A DNA stretch of 64,000 nt from Bacteroidota bacterium. Its GTDB lineage: Bacteria; Bacteroidota; Bacteroidia; Flavobacteriales; Weeksellaceae. Below, piece after piece: positions 1 to 7,742 of this stretch. Below the pieces are notes generated by a model. It saw only the letters and a list, made by a program, of their open reading frames with translations, searched no databases and was not told where the DNA came from. The first letter of the stretch is position 1, and each line of letters starts with the position of its first letter. The position numbers and the translations under genes are program-made. Where the stretch lies: positions 372,001 through 436,000 of the forward strand of contig JAEXBS010000047.1 in the NCBI GenBank assembly GCA_023393915.1, in the 5' to 3' direction.

Positions 1-3
1 TAG

Positions 4-135
4 CTAGGAAATTTTTGAATCTTCTAGTTTCTTTCGGGATTTGCTGTTCTGCCTTTCCTCGTATTTTTTGACCACAAACCCAATGACGATGGGAGCAACC
101 CACAGTAGAATTCTTCTTAATAATGTTGGACTCAT
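4..135 (-). CDS. Small single-pass membrane protein (43 aa), hypothetical
   Basis: A 43-codon minus-strand ORF begins MSPTLLRRILLWVAPIVIGF and ends in TAG at positions 6-4. It has a short N-terminal hydrophobic segment (about residues 8-22, flanked by Arg-Arg and Lys-Lys) and a strongly charged C-terminal tail rich in K, R, E and S. This layout suits a tiny inner-membrane protein. It lies downstream of the pnp terminator on the same strand. I do not recognise a family, and no function is claimed. The ORF could be fortuitous because it is short, but the TM-plus-basic-tail composition argues for a real gene. Confidence 0.45.
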   Translation of the reverse strand: MSPTLLRRILLWVAPIVIGFVVKKYEERQNSKSRKKLEDSKIS

Positions 136-228
136 ATAAGTTCTTTTTTATCGCATAAAATCCAATTCTAGACCAAACTCTCACCCAGAGGACGAGAACT
201 GATAAAAATGAAAAAATCGCACAAAATT

Positions 229-262
229 CCATAAAAAAATCCCGCTAATCTTTAGCGGGACT
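229..262 (-). terminator. Intrinsic terminator of pnp
   Basis: On the minus strand an inverted repeat with GC-rich arms (CCCGCTAA / TTAGCGGG) follows the pnp stop codon by about 20 nt and is followed by a run of seven T. Confidence 0.85.
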
Positions 263-278
263 TTTCTATCATTTCTCT

Positions 279-2468
279 TTAGTTTTGAGAATCTTCACTA
301 GAGCGAGAATTTTCACCTTGCTCAGTTCTTTCTTGTCTTGGTTTCCCTTCTGGTCTAGGTGGACGAGGAAGAAGCACTTTACGAGAAAGCTTCATTTTCT
401 TACGATCATCATATCCTAAGAATTTAACTTCCACTTCATCACCTTCTTCATAAGGTACTTTTTCAGTACGTTTCCAATCGATCTCAGAAATATGTAAAAG
501 CCCTTCGGTGCCCTTGGCAATTGCTACAAAAGCTCCAAAATCCATTACTTTCACCACTTTTCCATTGTAAACCTCTCCAACAACAGGAACAAAGGTAATT
601 TCATTTATTTTCGCGATGGCATCATTGATCTTAGCGCGGTCAGTACCTGCAATTTCGATTCTACCAATCTCTCCTATTTCTTCTATCGCAATAACTGTAT
701 CAGTATCTTTTTGTAATTGTTGAATTACTTTACCTCCAGGACCAATAACGGCTCCAATAAAATCTTTTGAAATCTCCAGCACTTCCATCTTAGGAGCGTG
801 TGGTTTCACATCTTCTCTTGGTTGGTCAATCGTTTTCAATAGTTCATTCAAGATATGAAGTCTTCCTTCTCTTGCTTGATTTAAAGCAGTTTCCATAATT
901 TCCATGGATAATCCTTGAATTTTGATATCCATCTGACAAGCTGTGATCCCATCCGCAGTACCTGTAACTTTAAAGTCCATGTCACCTAGGTGGTCTTCAT
1001 CTCCAAGAATATCGGATAGCACTGTAAATTTACCAGATTTTTCATCGGTTATAAGTCCCATGGCAATTCCAGATACCGGTTTCGTAATTTGAACCCCTGC
1101 ATCCATTAGTGCTAATGTTCCTGCACAAACAGTTGCCATTGATGAGGAACCGTTGGATTCTAAAATATCAGAAACAATACGAATAGTATACGGATTTTCA
1201 ACAGGAATAATACTTTGCAGTGCTCTTTGAGCTAGGTTACCGTGACCTACTTCTCTTCTCGATGTTCCTCTTAAAGGTCTTGCCTCACCTGTTGAGAAAG
1301 GAGGGAAATTGTAATGTAAGAAGAATTTCTGATCGTAATTTATCGCTACGGTATCCACCATATTTGCATCTTTAACCGATCCTAAGGTAACGGCAGTAAG
1401 CGACTGGGTTTCTCCACGTGTAAAGACTGCTGATCCGTGAGCTCCAGGAAGGTAATCCACTTCAGACCAAATCGGACGAATGGTTTTTGGATCTCTACCG
1501 TCTAAGCGAATACCATCGTTAAGAATCATTTGACGCATTGCTTCCTTCTCAACATCGTGGTAATACACTTTTGCAAACGGCTCGATTTCTTCTCTTTCTT
1601 CCTCAGAATATTGAGCTAAAAACTCCTCCAAGACTGCAGCAAATTTCTCGTGACGCTCTTCTTTGCTGGAAGGAACTCTTGCTACTAGATATACTTTTTC
1701 ATAGGTATCGGCCCACACTTTTTCACGAATTTCTTCGTTGTGTGACTCATGCTCATAGGTACGCTTTATCTTAGAACTCTCGATTCTTGCTGCAAGTCTT
1801 TCTTGCGCCTCGATCTGAACTTTAATTTCTTCGTGTGCATAATTAATCGCTTCTATCATTTCGGCTTCAGAGATTTCTTTCATCTCTCCTTCTACCATTA
1901 CGATCGAATCTTTGGTCGCACCCACCATGATATCTAAATCTGCTTTTTCAAGCAACTCTAAACTTGGGTTAATAGAATATTCTCCGTCAATTCTAATTAC
2001 TCTTACTTCCGACATGGGTCCATTGAAAGGAATATCTGTAATTGCAATTGCAGCGGATGCTGCTAACCCTGCAAGGGCCTCAGGCATTACTTCCTTGTCA
2101 TATGAAATCAGAGAGATCATTACTTGCACCTCAGCATGAAAATCTGCAGGAAATAATGGTCTTAGAACACGGTCAACTAAACGCATGGTCAACACCTCCT
2201 CGTCCGAAGGTTTTGCTTCTCTACGAAAGAAGTTTCCAGGAATCTTTCCTCCTGCGTAAAATTTCTCACGGTAATCAACGGTCAGCGGTAGAAAGTCTAC
2301 TCCGGGATTCGCATCTTTATTAGCTACAACGGTAGCTAATAGCATAGTTCCTCCCATTTTTACTACAACGGATCCGTTGGCTTGTTTGGCTAATTTGCCA
2401 GTTTCGATGGTCACTTCACGACCGTCTTTTAATTGAAATTTTTCAATAATTGCTTCTGGAGCATTCAT
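279..2468 (-). CDS. pnp: Polyribonucleotide nucleotidyltransferase (PNPase)
   Basis: This 729-residue protein is a 3'-5' phosphorolytic exoribonuclease acting in mRNA decay. Two RNase PH folds fill about residues 10-230 and 310-540, with an all-helical linker between them. A KH domain follows (GxxG loop in FIGAVIGPGGK, about residue 570), then an S1 domain (GKVVKVMDFGAFVAI, about 630-695). The C-terminal tail is charged, as in many Bacteroidota homologues. Length is normal for the family. Its own promoter and a hairpin-bearing leader lie upstream. rpsO is on the same strand 0.7 kb upstream, so the classical rpsO-pnp neighbourhood is kept but interrupted by an opposite-strand gene. Confidence 0.98.
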   Translation of the reverse strand: MNAPEAIIEKFQLKDGREVTIETGKLAKQANGSVVVKMGGTMLLATVVANKDANPGVDFLPLTVDYREKFYAGGKIPGNFFRREAKPSDEEVLTMRLVDRVLRPLFPADFHAEVQVMISLISYDKEVMPEALAGLAASAAIAITDIPFNGPMSEVRVIRIDGEYSINPSLELLEKADLDIMVGATKDSIVMVEGEMKEISEAEMIEAINYAHEEIKVQIEAQERLAARIESSKIKRTYEHESHNEEIREKVWADTYEKVYLVARVPSSKEERHEKFAAVLEEFLAQYSEEEREEIEPFAKVYYHDVEKEAMRQMILNDGIRLDGRDPKTIRPIWSEVDYLPGAHGSAVFTRGETQSLTAVTLGSVKDANMVDTVAINYDQKFFLHYNFPPFSTGEARPLRGTSRREVGHGNLAQRALQSIIPVENPYTIRIVSDILESNGSSSMATVCAGTLALMDAGVQITKPVSGIAMGLITDEKSGKFTVLSDILGDEDHLGDMDFKVTGTADGITACQMDIKIQGLSMEIMETALNQAREGRLHILNELLKTIDQPREDVKPHAPKMEVLEISKDFIGAVIGPGGKVIQQLQKDTDTVIAIEEIGEIGRIEIAGTDRAKINDAIAKINEITFVPVVGEVYNGKVVKVMDFGAFVAIAKGTEGLLHISEIDWKRTEKVPYEEGDEVEVKFLGYDDRKKMKLSRKVLLPRPPRPEGKPRQERTEQGENSRSSEDSQN

Positions 2469-2486
2469 AAATTGTTTTCGTCTTGT

Positions 2487-2504
2487 GCACTCCGTATTGA
2501 GTGC
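2487..2504 (-). promoter_or_regulatory. Hairpin in the pnp 5' leader
   Basis: Exact 6-bp arms (GCACTC / GAGTGC) enclose a 6-nt loop. The hairpin sits about 20 nt before the pnp start and within the predicted leader of roughly 60 nt. In Escherichia coli a leader stem-loop mediates RNase III-dependent autoregulation of pnp; a parallel here is inference only. Confidence 0.45.
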
Positions 2505-2537
2505 GGTTACTATTTAAACTATTTAAATTTTCGTGCG

Positions 2538-2545
2538 CAAAGTTA
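2538..2545 (-). promoter_or_regulatory. -7 promoter box of pnp
   Basis: The minus strand reads TAACTTTG, a full match to the Bacteroidota -7 consensus TAnnTTTG. It is about 70 nt upstream of the pnp start, predicting a leader of about 60 nt. The remainder of the 395-nt gap (2469-2863) shows nothing else I can support. Confidence 0.65.
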
Positions 2546-2863
2546 ATCAATTTCCCTTGAAATGTGTCTTTTCCCTGCGGGATTCTTAAAATAAATGCAC
2601 TTAAAACAGGGGCTCACCTTAAATTGTCTGATCATTCATTAAAGCAAACCACCACACTCCTGAAAATAAACAAAGTTCCTACATCAATCAACTCTTCTAT
2701 CGTTGTCGCTCTTCGCTATAAGGAAACAAAAATGAATTGAGAGGATAAAATTTCAATCCATCGCTTCGAATTTATTTCCATTTCAAACTTTTTAATAGGA
2801 TTCCCACATTTTTTAGCATTGGCACGAGATTCGAGGAATCTGAGGTATTAAAAAAATACTATT

Positions 2864-3106
2864 ATGGGACTTTTATGGACACTTATTATTGGAGCGCTCG
2901 CTGGATGGCTAGGAGCTCAGATTTTTAAAGGCGGAGGACTAGGTCTGATCGGAAATATAATTGTAGGTCTGATTGGAGGAGCCATAGGTTACTGGCTTTT
3001 AGGAAATACCTTTGGAACGGCCTTACTAGGTCAAATTCTAACCGGCGCAGTGGGCTCAATTGTACTTTTAGCTATTATCAATCTACTAACCGGTCGAAAA
3101 GTATAG
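2864..3106 (+). CDS. GlsB/YeaQ/YmgE-type (transglycosylase-associated) membrane protein
   Basis: This 80-residue, almost entirely hydrophobic protein has three glycine-rich transmembrane segments (about residues 3-22, 27-46 and 53-75). It also has the family pattern GxxxGWLGAQIFKGGGLGLIGNIIVGLIGG. The family (transglycosylase-associated protein, Pfam Transgly_assoc) is tied to general stress responses, but its biochemical role is unknown. Length is typical. It is transcribed opposite to its neighbours and splits rpsO from pnp. A short inverted repeat and an A-rich stretch precede the ATG; I see no convincing -7 box. Confidence 0.85.
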   Translation: MGLLWTLIIGALAGWLGAQIFKGGGLGLIGNIIVGLIGGAIGYWLLGNTFGTALLGQILTGAVGSIVLLAIINLLTGRKV

Positions 3107-3114
3107 CACAAAAA

Positions 3115-3150
3115 AAACAGTCGGAAAAAATTTCCGGCTGTTTTTTATTT
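3115..3150. terminator. Bidirectional terminator between the GlsB-type gene and rpsO
   Basis: A stem of ACAGTCGGAAA and TTTCCGGCTGT-type arms is flanked by an A run on the left and a T run on the right. It can serve both converging genes. The plus-strand RNA has a G-U pair where the minus-strand RNA has a mismatch, so it should work better for the plus-strand gene. Confidence 0.75.
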
Positions 3151-3162
3151 CGGGCAATCAGA

Positions 3163-3432
3163 TTATTTTCTGATTCCAAGCTCCGCAATAATTGCTCTGT
3201 ATCGGTTGATATCTTTGTTTTTAAGATAATCCAATAGACGCTTTCTTTTACCTACTAACTTTACTAATGAACGCTCTGTAGCGAAGTCTTTTTGATTCGC
3301 CTTCAAGTGTGAAGTTAAGTGGTTAATACGAAACGTAAATAGGGCAATTTGTCCCTCTGCAGATCCTGTGTTCTCTGCTTTTCCTCCGTGTTTTGCGAAG
3401 ATTTCGGCTTTTTTCTCTGATGTTAAGTACAT
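3163..3432 (-). CDS. rpsO: 30S ribosomal protein S15 (uS15)
   Basis: This 89-residue protein is the primary binding protein of the 16S rRNA central domain. The sequence has the S15 core: the HGGKAENTGSAEGQIALFT segment, the RINHLTSHLK helix and the RSLVKLVGKRKRLLDYLK helix. The length is exactly that of most bacterial S15 proteins. It has its own strong promoter and a terminator, so it is monocistronic here rather than joined directly to pnp. Confidence 0.98.
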   Translation of the reverse strand: MYLTSEKKAEIFAKHGGKAENTGSAEGQIALFTFRINHLTSHLKANQKDFATERSLVKLVGKRKRLLDYLKNKDINRYRAIIAELGIRK

Positions 3433-3468
3433 GCCAATATTATTTAATGATTATTATGTAACGAGGTG

Positions 3469-3499
3469 CAAAAGTACAACAATTTTTCATTCCAGCAAA
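3469..3499 (-). promoter_or_regulatory. rpsO promoter (-33 TTTG, 19-nt spacer, -7 TACTTTTG)
   Basis: The minus strand carries TTTG (3499-3496), exactly 19 nt, then TACTTTTG (3476-3469). This is a full consensus Bacteroidota housekeeping promoter about 40 nt upstream of the rpsO start. Confidence 0.8.
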
Positions 3500-3586
3500 G
3501 AGCAATTGAAATCCACCAAAACTTACCGGTGTAAGAGTTGTTAAAAAAATCTTAAATTTTATAATTCACTTTAAGGGAAATGGCTC

Positions 3587-3594
3587 TATTTTTG
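3587..3594 (+). promoter_or_regulatory. -7 box TATTTTTG that fixes the start of the 3610 gene
   Basis: The box lies 15 nt before the ATG at 3610 and overlaps an upstream in-frame ATG at 3580. A transcript starting a few nt after the box would not contain the upstream ATG, so 3610 is the start. Confidence 0.6.
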
Positions 3595-3609
3595 CACCGA
3601 TTACAACAC

Positions 3610-4176
3610 ATGAAAAAATTTCTGCTCCCCGTACTTTTACTAACTGCTGGCGCACTGGTACTCAAAAGCTTTACTTCGGTCTCCGCTTCGAGTTATTCTG
3701 ACCCCTACAGCGATCCTTACAATCTACAAAAGGTGCAGGAAATTATTATATTTAATCCTGAAATAGACCCCAATATTGCGGAGCTACGTTTTCCTTCCTA
3801 CCAAACTTTTTTCGACGGTGTAACTTCCGAATTCGCACGCAATAAAAACGTTAACATTAATCGCATTGAAACTCCAATGACTTATGATGAAGTTGACATA
3901 GAATCTATAAAAGAAATCTGCAAATACAACAATTCCGATTTGGCCGTCGTACCCAAGATAAAATATTTTAAAGTCGGATTAGGCAGATATGTGCTCTCAA
4001 ATCAAGTAGTGGTATCGTTAAAATTATACAATAGTGACGGAACCTTGCTTTCGGAAACTTCTTATGATACCTATCGAAAAAACAAACGTATTTTAGGATC
4101 GACCGAGAACACGATTAAAATCGGAACCTCAGGTGCACTCGCATCACTAAAGAAATACATTCGAAGAGCAAAATAG
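3610..4176 (+). CDS. Secreted protein of unknown function (188 aa)
   Basis: I do not recognise the family. The protein starts MKKFLLPVLLLTAGALVLKS, a cleavable signal peptide ending near SVSAS, and has no lipobox. The mature part holds an alternating strand/helix region that includes SDLAVVPKIKYFKVGLGRYVLSNQVVVSLKLYN, reminiscent of small periplasmic domains that gather oligomeric lipoprotein-assembly factors. That resemblance is weak. I chose 3610 over the 3580 ATG because the promoter box overlaps the latter and the signal peptide starts cleanly at 3610. The gene has its own promoter. A weak stem (TATCCG / CGGATA, 4191-4210) follows, with T-rich sequence. Confidence 0.7.
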   Translation: MKKFLLPVLLLTAGALVLKSFTSVSASSYSDPYSDPYNLQKVQEIIIFNPEIDPNIAELRFPSYQTFFDGVTSEFARNKNVNINRIETPMTYDEVDIESIKEICKYNNSDLAVVPKIKYFKVGLGRYVLSNQVVVSLKLYNSDGTLLSETSYDTYRKNKRILGSTENTIKIGTSGALASLKKYIRRAK

Positions 4177-4231
4177 ATAAAAACAGGTTTTATCCGTACC
4201 TTGTCGGATAGGAATCATTTTTTAATGCCTT

Positions 4232-4960
4232 ATGAGAATCGTATCTTTAGTTCCTTCATTTACTAAAACTCTTTTTGATTTCGGGTTAGATGAATCGCAG
4301 ATCGTTGGGAGAACCAAATTCTGTATTCATCCTTTGGATCTTGTTAGAAATGTTCCAATCGTAGGCGGGACTAAGAATATAAACTTAGATAAAATCCGGT
4401 CTCTTCAACCAGATTTAATTTTAGCATCAAAAGAAGAAAACCTAAAAGAACCCATCGAAATTCTGATGAAAGAATTCAGGGTTTATTTAACAGATATAAA
4501 AAAATTCGACGAAAGTCAATCTTTCCTCTTAGAGTTAGGACAGCTACTAGGCAAAAACCAAATTGCAAATGAAATCTTGCATAAGATTAATCGAGCGCTC
4601 CACGCGCCAAAAAATCTGGTTCTAAAACCAGTGACTTATTTAATATGGAAAGACCCTTACCTTACCGTTGGTGGGGACACTTTTATCAATAGTATTCTAA
4701 AAAAATTAGGATTTGAGAGTTCCTATACTAACTATGATCGCTATCCTGAAATTTCTCTCAAAGAACTAAGCGAATCTCAAACCGTATTTCTATCCAGTGA
4801 ACCTTATCCGTTTAAAGAAGCGCATAAACAAGAGCTTCTAGAACAATTTCCACATTTAGAAATCCATCTGGTTGACGGCGAAGCCTTTAGTTGGTACGGT
4901 AGTCATCTTAAGGAATTCACTTCTTATTATGAGAAGATTCGCAAAATTACATCAGCTTAG
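4232..4960 (+). CDS. BtuF/TroA-like helical-backbone metal receptor, cytoplasmic form
   Basis: This 242-residue protein resembles the vitamin B12/iron-chelate binding proteins of ABC importers. It has MRIVSLVPSFTKTLFDFGLD at the N-terminus, VGRTKFCIHP, then VPIVGGTKNINLDKIRSLQPDLIL, the usual order in BtuF-type domains. It has neither a signal peptide nor a lipobox, so it should stay in the cytoplasm, and no permease or ATPase gene is adjacent. This shortened, unsecreted variant is common in Bacteroidota, and its substrate is unknown. The last 14 nt overlap the end of the convergent GAF-protein gene. Confidence 0.8.
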   Translation: MRIVSLVPSFTKTLFDFGLDESQIVGRTKFCIHPLDLVRNVPIVGGTKNINLDKIRSLQPDLILASKEENLKEPIEILMKEFRVYLTDIKKFDESQSFLLELGQLLGKNQIANEILHKINRALHAPKNLVLKPVTYLIWKDPYLTVGGDTFINSILKKLGFESSYTNYDRYPEISLKELSESQTVFLSSEPYPFKEAHKQELLEQFPHLEIHLVDGEAFSWYGSHLKEFTSYYEKIRKITSA

Positions 4961-5396
4961 CAATTCTGTCGCATAACCATTCCAAAAGCTCTTGATCTTC
5001 TTTACCAAAGGCATTGACCCGATGCGAATCAATATCAATTTGCCCTAAGTTCTTTCCCTCTTTGATTATTGGAACCACAAGCTCAGAACGGGTATCAATG
5101 GAGCAGGAAAGGTAGTTGGATTCTTTTTGTACATCCTCTACTAAAAAAGTCTCGCCCGAAACTGCCACTTGTCCACAAATCCCCTTTCCAAAAGGAATAA
5201 CCGTATGATCAGTAGGCGCTCCTACATAAGGACCTAAGATCAATTCTTCTTTCTCTTTGCTGGTAAAATAAAAACCGGTCCAGTTGAAATGCTCTAATTC
5301 CTGGTCCAGCAAAAAGCATACTTTTTGCAATTTATCATTTAGTTCTCCTTGCGGACTCTCTAACAAAGATTCTAGTCTTTTCTTTAATTCTTTCAT
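4947..5396 (-). CDS. GAF-domain protein related to free-methionine-R-sulfoxide reductase
   Basis: This single-domain protein has 149 residues. Segments NWTGFYF, LILGPYVG, IPFGKGICGQVA, YLSCSIDTRSELVVPI and LGQIDIDS match the fRMsr (MsrC) GAF fold, which reduces free Met-R-sulfoxide. Two of the three reactive cysteines of the E. coli enzyme are present (in GICG and YLSC). The position of the third (E. coli Cys84, in KIAC) is not cysteine here. Activity is therefore likely but not certain. The start codon overlaps the stop of the preceding gene by 4 nt (ATGA), which implies translational coupling. Confidence 0.8.
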   Translation of the reverse strand: MKELKKRLESLLESPQGELNDKLQKVCFLLDQELEHFNWTGFYFTSKEKEELILGPYVGAPTDHTVIPFGKGICGQVAVSGETFLVEDVQKESNYLSCSIDTRSELVVPIIKEGKNLGQIDIDSHRVNAFGKEDQELLEWLCDRIAKLM

Positions 5397-6826
5397 ATAT
5401 CGTCAATGGACATTATTTCTTTATAACCAAAAAGGCCTCTTTCCTTGATCATACTAGCTACTCCTTTAGGAAGTTGCTCCTCCCAGCCAGTTTCATGATT
5501 CACAATTTTAGCCAGAACATCTCTAGAATATATTTCTAAAACTTGAGGATTGTAGTCCTCAATATCAACAATTCTTTTATTTGTTATAAAATATTTATAC
5601 AGTTCTTTTAAACTTTCGTCTACTTTTAATGTCTTAGACGTTAAAAATTCATTGGTTTCCGGATCCTTATAGGGATAAAGATACACTCTCATATCTTTCC
5701 TAAAGAATTTACCAAAGGCTTCTAAAATACCCCCAGACAAGTGATCGTAATACTGCTCTTCAAATACCATAATCAAATTATTGACCCCCATGGCAATACC
5801 AAAATAACGAATGTTATAACCGTTAAAGTATTCAGCTAATCGGTAGTATTCTGAAAAATTGGAAATCATCACAGTATAACCTAGCTGAGCGAGAACATCT
5901 ACTCGATCTAAAAAGTCTCGCTCATCAATTTTTCCGGTTGCTCTAAGGTTAAACGTCGTAATTTCAAAAATAATTACTGTATCCTCTGGTCGTCCACCGG
6001 TGTCTTTTAAAAACATTTTTAACCCTTTTTCAAACATATCAATGTTCACTAAAGTCACGGGTCGAAAACTTCCTCTAACAGCAAATACATCTTTTTTATA
6101 CAATATATCTGCAGGGAGCATATTTTGTCCTTCTGAATTAAAGATAACTGCATCGGTCATTCCTTTCTTGACAAGCTGCAAGGACATCAAACGATTGTCT
6201 ACATAAGGAAAAGCAGGTCCTTCAAAATGAATCATGTCAATCTCTATCTTATCAACAGCAATATCGTCGTATAAAGATTTAAGAAGATTCCTTGGGTTAT
6301 CATAAAACGTAAAGGCACCGTAGATAAGATTCACACCTAGATTCCCTAAAGTTTCTTGTTGAAGACTGGCTTCATTTTCTTTAAAGCGAATATGTAAGAT
6401 GATTTCACTATACTCTGCCCCAGGTTGATGCTGAAACATAAGACCAACCCAACCGTGACCCTTGAAGGTTTTATGGTAATTGATTGTCGTTACCGTATTG
6501 GCGTAAGAGAAAAATTTACGATTGGGAGACTCTGAATTTTCTAGACGTTCATTAATTAGTTCGATTTCATGTCGTAGCATTTTTTTCAGACGGTTCTGCG
6601 TCACAAAACGGTTCTTTTCTTCTCCTCCGTATATGGCATTACTGTATTCTTTATCATAGGCAGACATCGCTTTTGCAATCGTGTTAGAAGCTCCTCCAGC
6701 CCGAAAGAAATGCCGGACGGTTTCCTGTCCGGCACCTATTTCAGCGAAAGTACCGTATATATTATGATCTAAATTGATTGCTAATGCCTTTTGCTTCGGG
6801 GTTAAGAATTGCTTAATCTCGGACAT
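5393..6826 (-). CDS. Conserved protein of unknown function, often mislabelled nicotinate-nucleotide adenylyltransferase or TonB receptor
   Basis: This 477-residue soluble protein starts MSEIKQFLTPKQKALAINLD and contains NIYGTFAEIGAGQETVRHFF, a segment I know from a family conserved in Bacteroidota, cyanobacteria and proteobacteria. From memory, databases carry names such as nicotinate-nucleotide adenylyltransferase or TonB-dependent receptor. I see neither a GxFxPxHxGH adenylyltransferase motif nor a signal peptide or barrel, so neither name is supported. The middle (VIIFEITTFNLRATG) looks like an alpha/beta fold. It is translationally coupled to the GAF protein gene downstream. Confidence 0.75.
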   Translation of the reverse strand: MSEIKQFLTPKQKALAINLDHNIYGTFAEIGAGQETVRHFFRAGGASNTIAKAMSAYDKEYSNAIYGGEEKNRFVTQNRLKKMLRHEIELINERLENSESPNRKFFSYANTVTTINYHKTFKGHGWVGLMFQHQPGAEYSEIILHIRFKENEASLQQETLGNLGVNLIYGAFTFYDNPRNLLKSLYDDIAVDKIEIDMIHFEGPAFPYVDNRLMSLQLVKKGMTDAVIFNSEGQNMLPADILYKKDVFAVRGSFRPVTLVNIDMFEKGLKMFLKDTGGRPEDTVIIFEITTFNLRATGKIDERDFLDRVDVLAQLGYTVMISNFSEYYRLAEYFNGYNIRYFGIAMGVNNLIMVFEEQYYDHLSGGILEAFGKFFRKDMRVYLYPYKDPETNEFLTSKTLKVDESLKELYKYFITNKRIVDIEDYNPQVLEIYSRDVLAKIVNHETGWEEQLPKGVASMIKERGLFGYKEIMSIDDI

Positions 6827-6838
6827 TTCGAATTTTTT

Positions 6839-6848
6839 GTAAATTTAC
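6839..6848. promoter_or_regulatory. Symmetrical -7-like element between divergent genes
   Basis: GTAAATTTAC is an exact 10-bp palindrome. Both strands read TAAATTTA, one base from the TAnnTTTG consensus, in the 29-bp gap between the divergent genes at 6826 and 6856. It could serve as the -7 box in both directions. Confidence 0.35.
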
Positions 6849-6855
6849 TCAAAAT

Positions 6856-7638
6856 ATGAGCGCTCGCAAAATGAAACTAAAATTTCTGGGCACGGGAACC
6901 TCCCAAGGAATCCCCGTGATCGGTTGTGACTGCGAAGTATGCCAATCATTAGATCCAAAAGACAAAAGGCTTCGTTCCTCTGCAATAATTACCACCGAGT
7001 CAAAAAAGAAACTATTAATTGATTGTGGACCAGACTTTCGGACTCAAATGCTTAATTCCAATGAAACTCATGTGGATGCAATTTTATTGACCCATGAACA
7101 TAACGATCACGTGATTGGGCTAGATGATATAAGACCTTTAATTTTCCGTTCTCGAAGAGACATGCCTCTTTATTGCCTAAAAAGAGTTGCAAAAGAAATT
7201 GAGATGCGATTTCCCTATGCATTTGCCACGAACCGCTACCCGGGAGCTCCTGCTTTCGAAGTGCATGAAATTTCTTCTCACCCCTTTAATCTATTTGACG
7301 CCTCTGTCCTACCAGTAGACGTTCTTCATTATACATTACCTATTTTAGGATACCGATTCAAAAACCTCGCCTACATTACCGACGCAAGCAACATCACTGC
7401 AGAAGAAAAAAAGAAACTGCAAAACTTAGACTATTTAATTATCAACTGTATTCGTAAAGAGGATCCGCATCCTGCTCACTACATCTTACCGGATGTAATT
7501 GAACTTCATAAGGAACTTCAACCCAAAAACACCTTTCTCACCCATTTGAGTCATTACTTTGGTCTTCACACCTTAGAAACCCCTGAACTACCTTTAGGGA
7601 TCCACCTAGCTTACGATGGACTTGAAATTGAATTTTAA
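6856..7638 (+). CDS. MBL-fold metallo-hydrolase (PhnP/lactamase_B_2-like)
   Basis: The protein has 260 residues. It starts with KLKFLGTGTSQGIPVIGCDCEVC and carries the metallo-beta-lactamase motif THEHNDHVIG (HxHxDH), a later LAYITDASN metal-ligand Asp segment and a C-terminal THLSHYFG His. Two zinc-binding sites are therefore complete. The order matches PhnP-like phosphodiesterases; the substrate here is unknown. Cysteine pairs near the N-terminus (GCDCEVC) may bind metal, as in PhnP. An in-frame ATG at 6871 (MKLKFLGTG) fits the family N-terminus slightly better and is an alternative start. Confidence 0.88.
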   Translation: MSARKMKLKFLGTGTSQGIPVIGCDCEVCQSLDPKDKRLRSSAIITTESKKKLLIDCGPDFRTQMLNSNETHVDAILLTHEHNDHVIGLDDIRPLIFRSRRDMPLYCLKRVAKEIEMRFPYAFATNRYPGAPAFEVHEISSHPFNLFDASVLPVDVLHYTLPILGYRFKNLAYITDASNITAEEKKKLQNLDYLIINCIRKEDPHPAHYILPDVIELHKELQPKNTFLTHLSHYFGLHTLETPELPLGIHLAYDGLEIEF

Positions 7639-7722
7639 CCACTTAACACGATAAAATAGTAACCCAGAAGCTATTTTTAGAAATTTAAAGAAATTTCTTT
7701 TTTACGCATTTAAAAATTGCGC

Positions 7723-7730
7723 TATATTTG
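7723..7730 (+). promoter_or_regulatory. -7 box of tRNA-Leu
   Basis: TATATTTG, a full consensus match, lies 12 nt before the first base of the tRNA. Confidence 0.7.
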
Positions 7731-7742
7731 CACACTCTAATT

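Noticed and set aside
1538..2323. Several plus-strand ORFs inside pnp
   Set aside because: They are antisense shadows of a well-conserved gene with no promoter or family signal.
2819..2845. TTGGCACG upstream of the GlsB-type gene, resembling a sigma-54 -24 element
   Set aside because: The matching -12 TTGC element is missing at the proper distance; only TTCGAG is found nearby.
3580..3609. Longer start (ATG 3580) for the secreted protein
   Set aside because: The promoter's -7 box overlaps it and the signal peptide begins at 3610.
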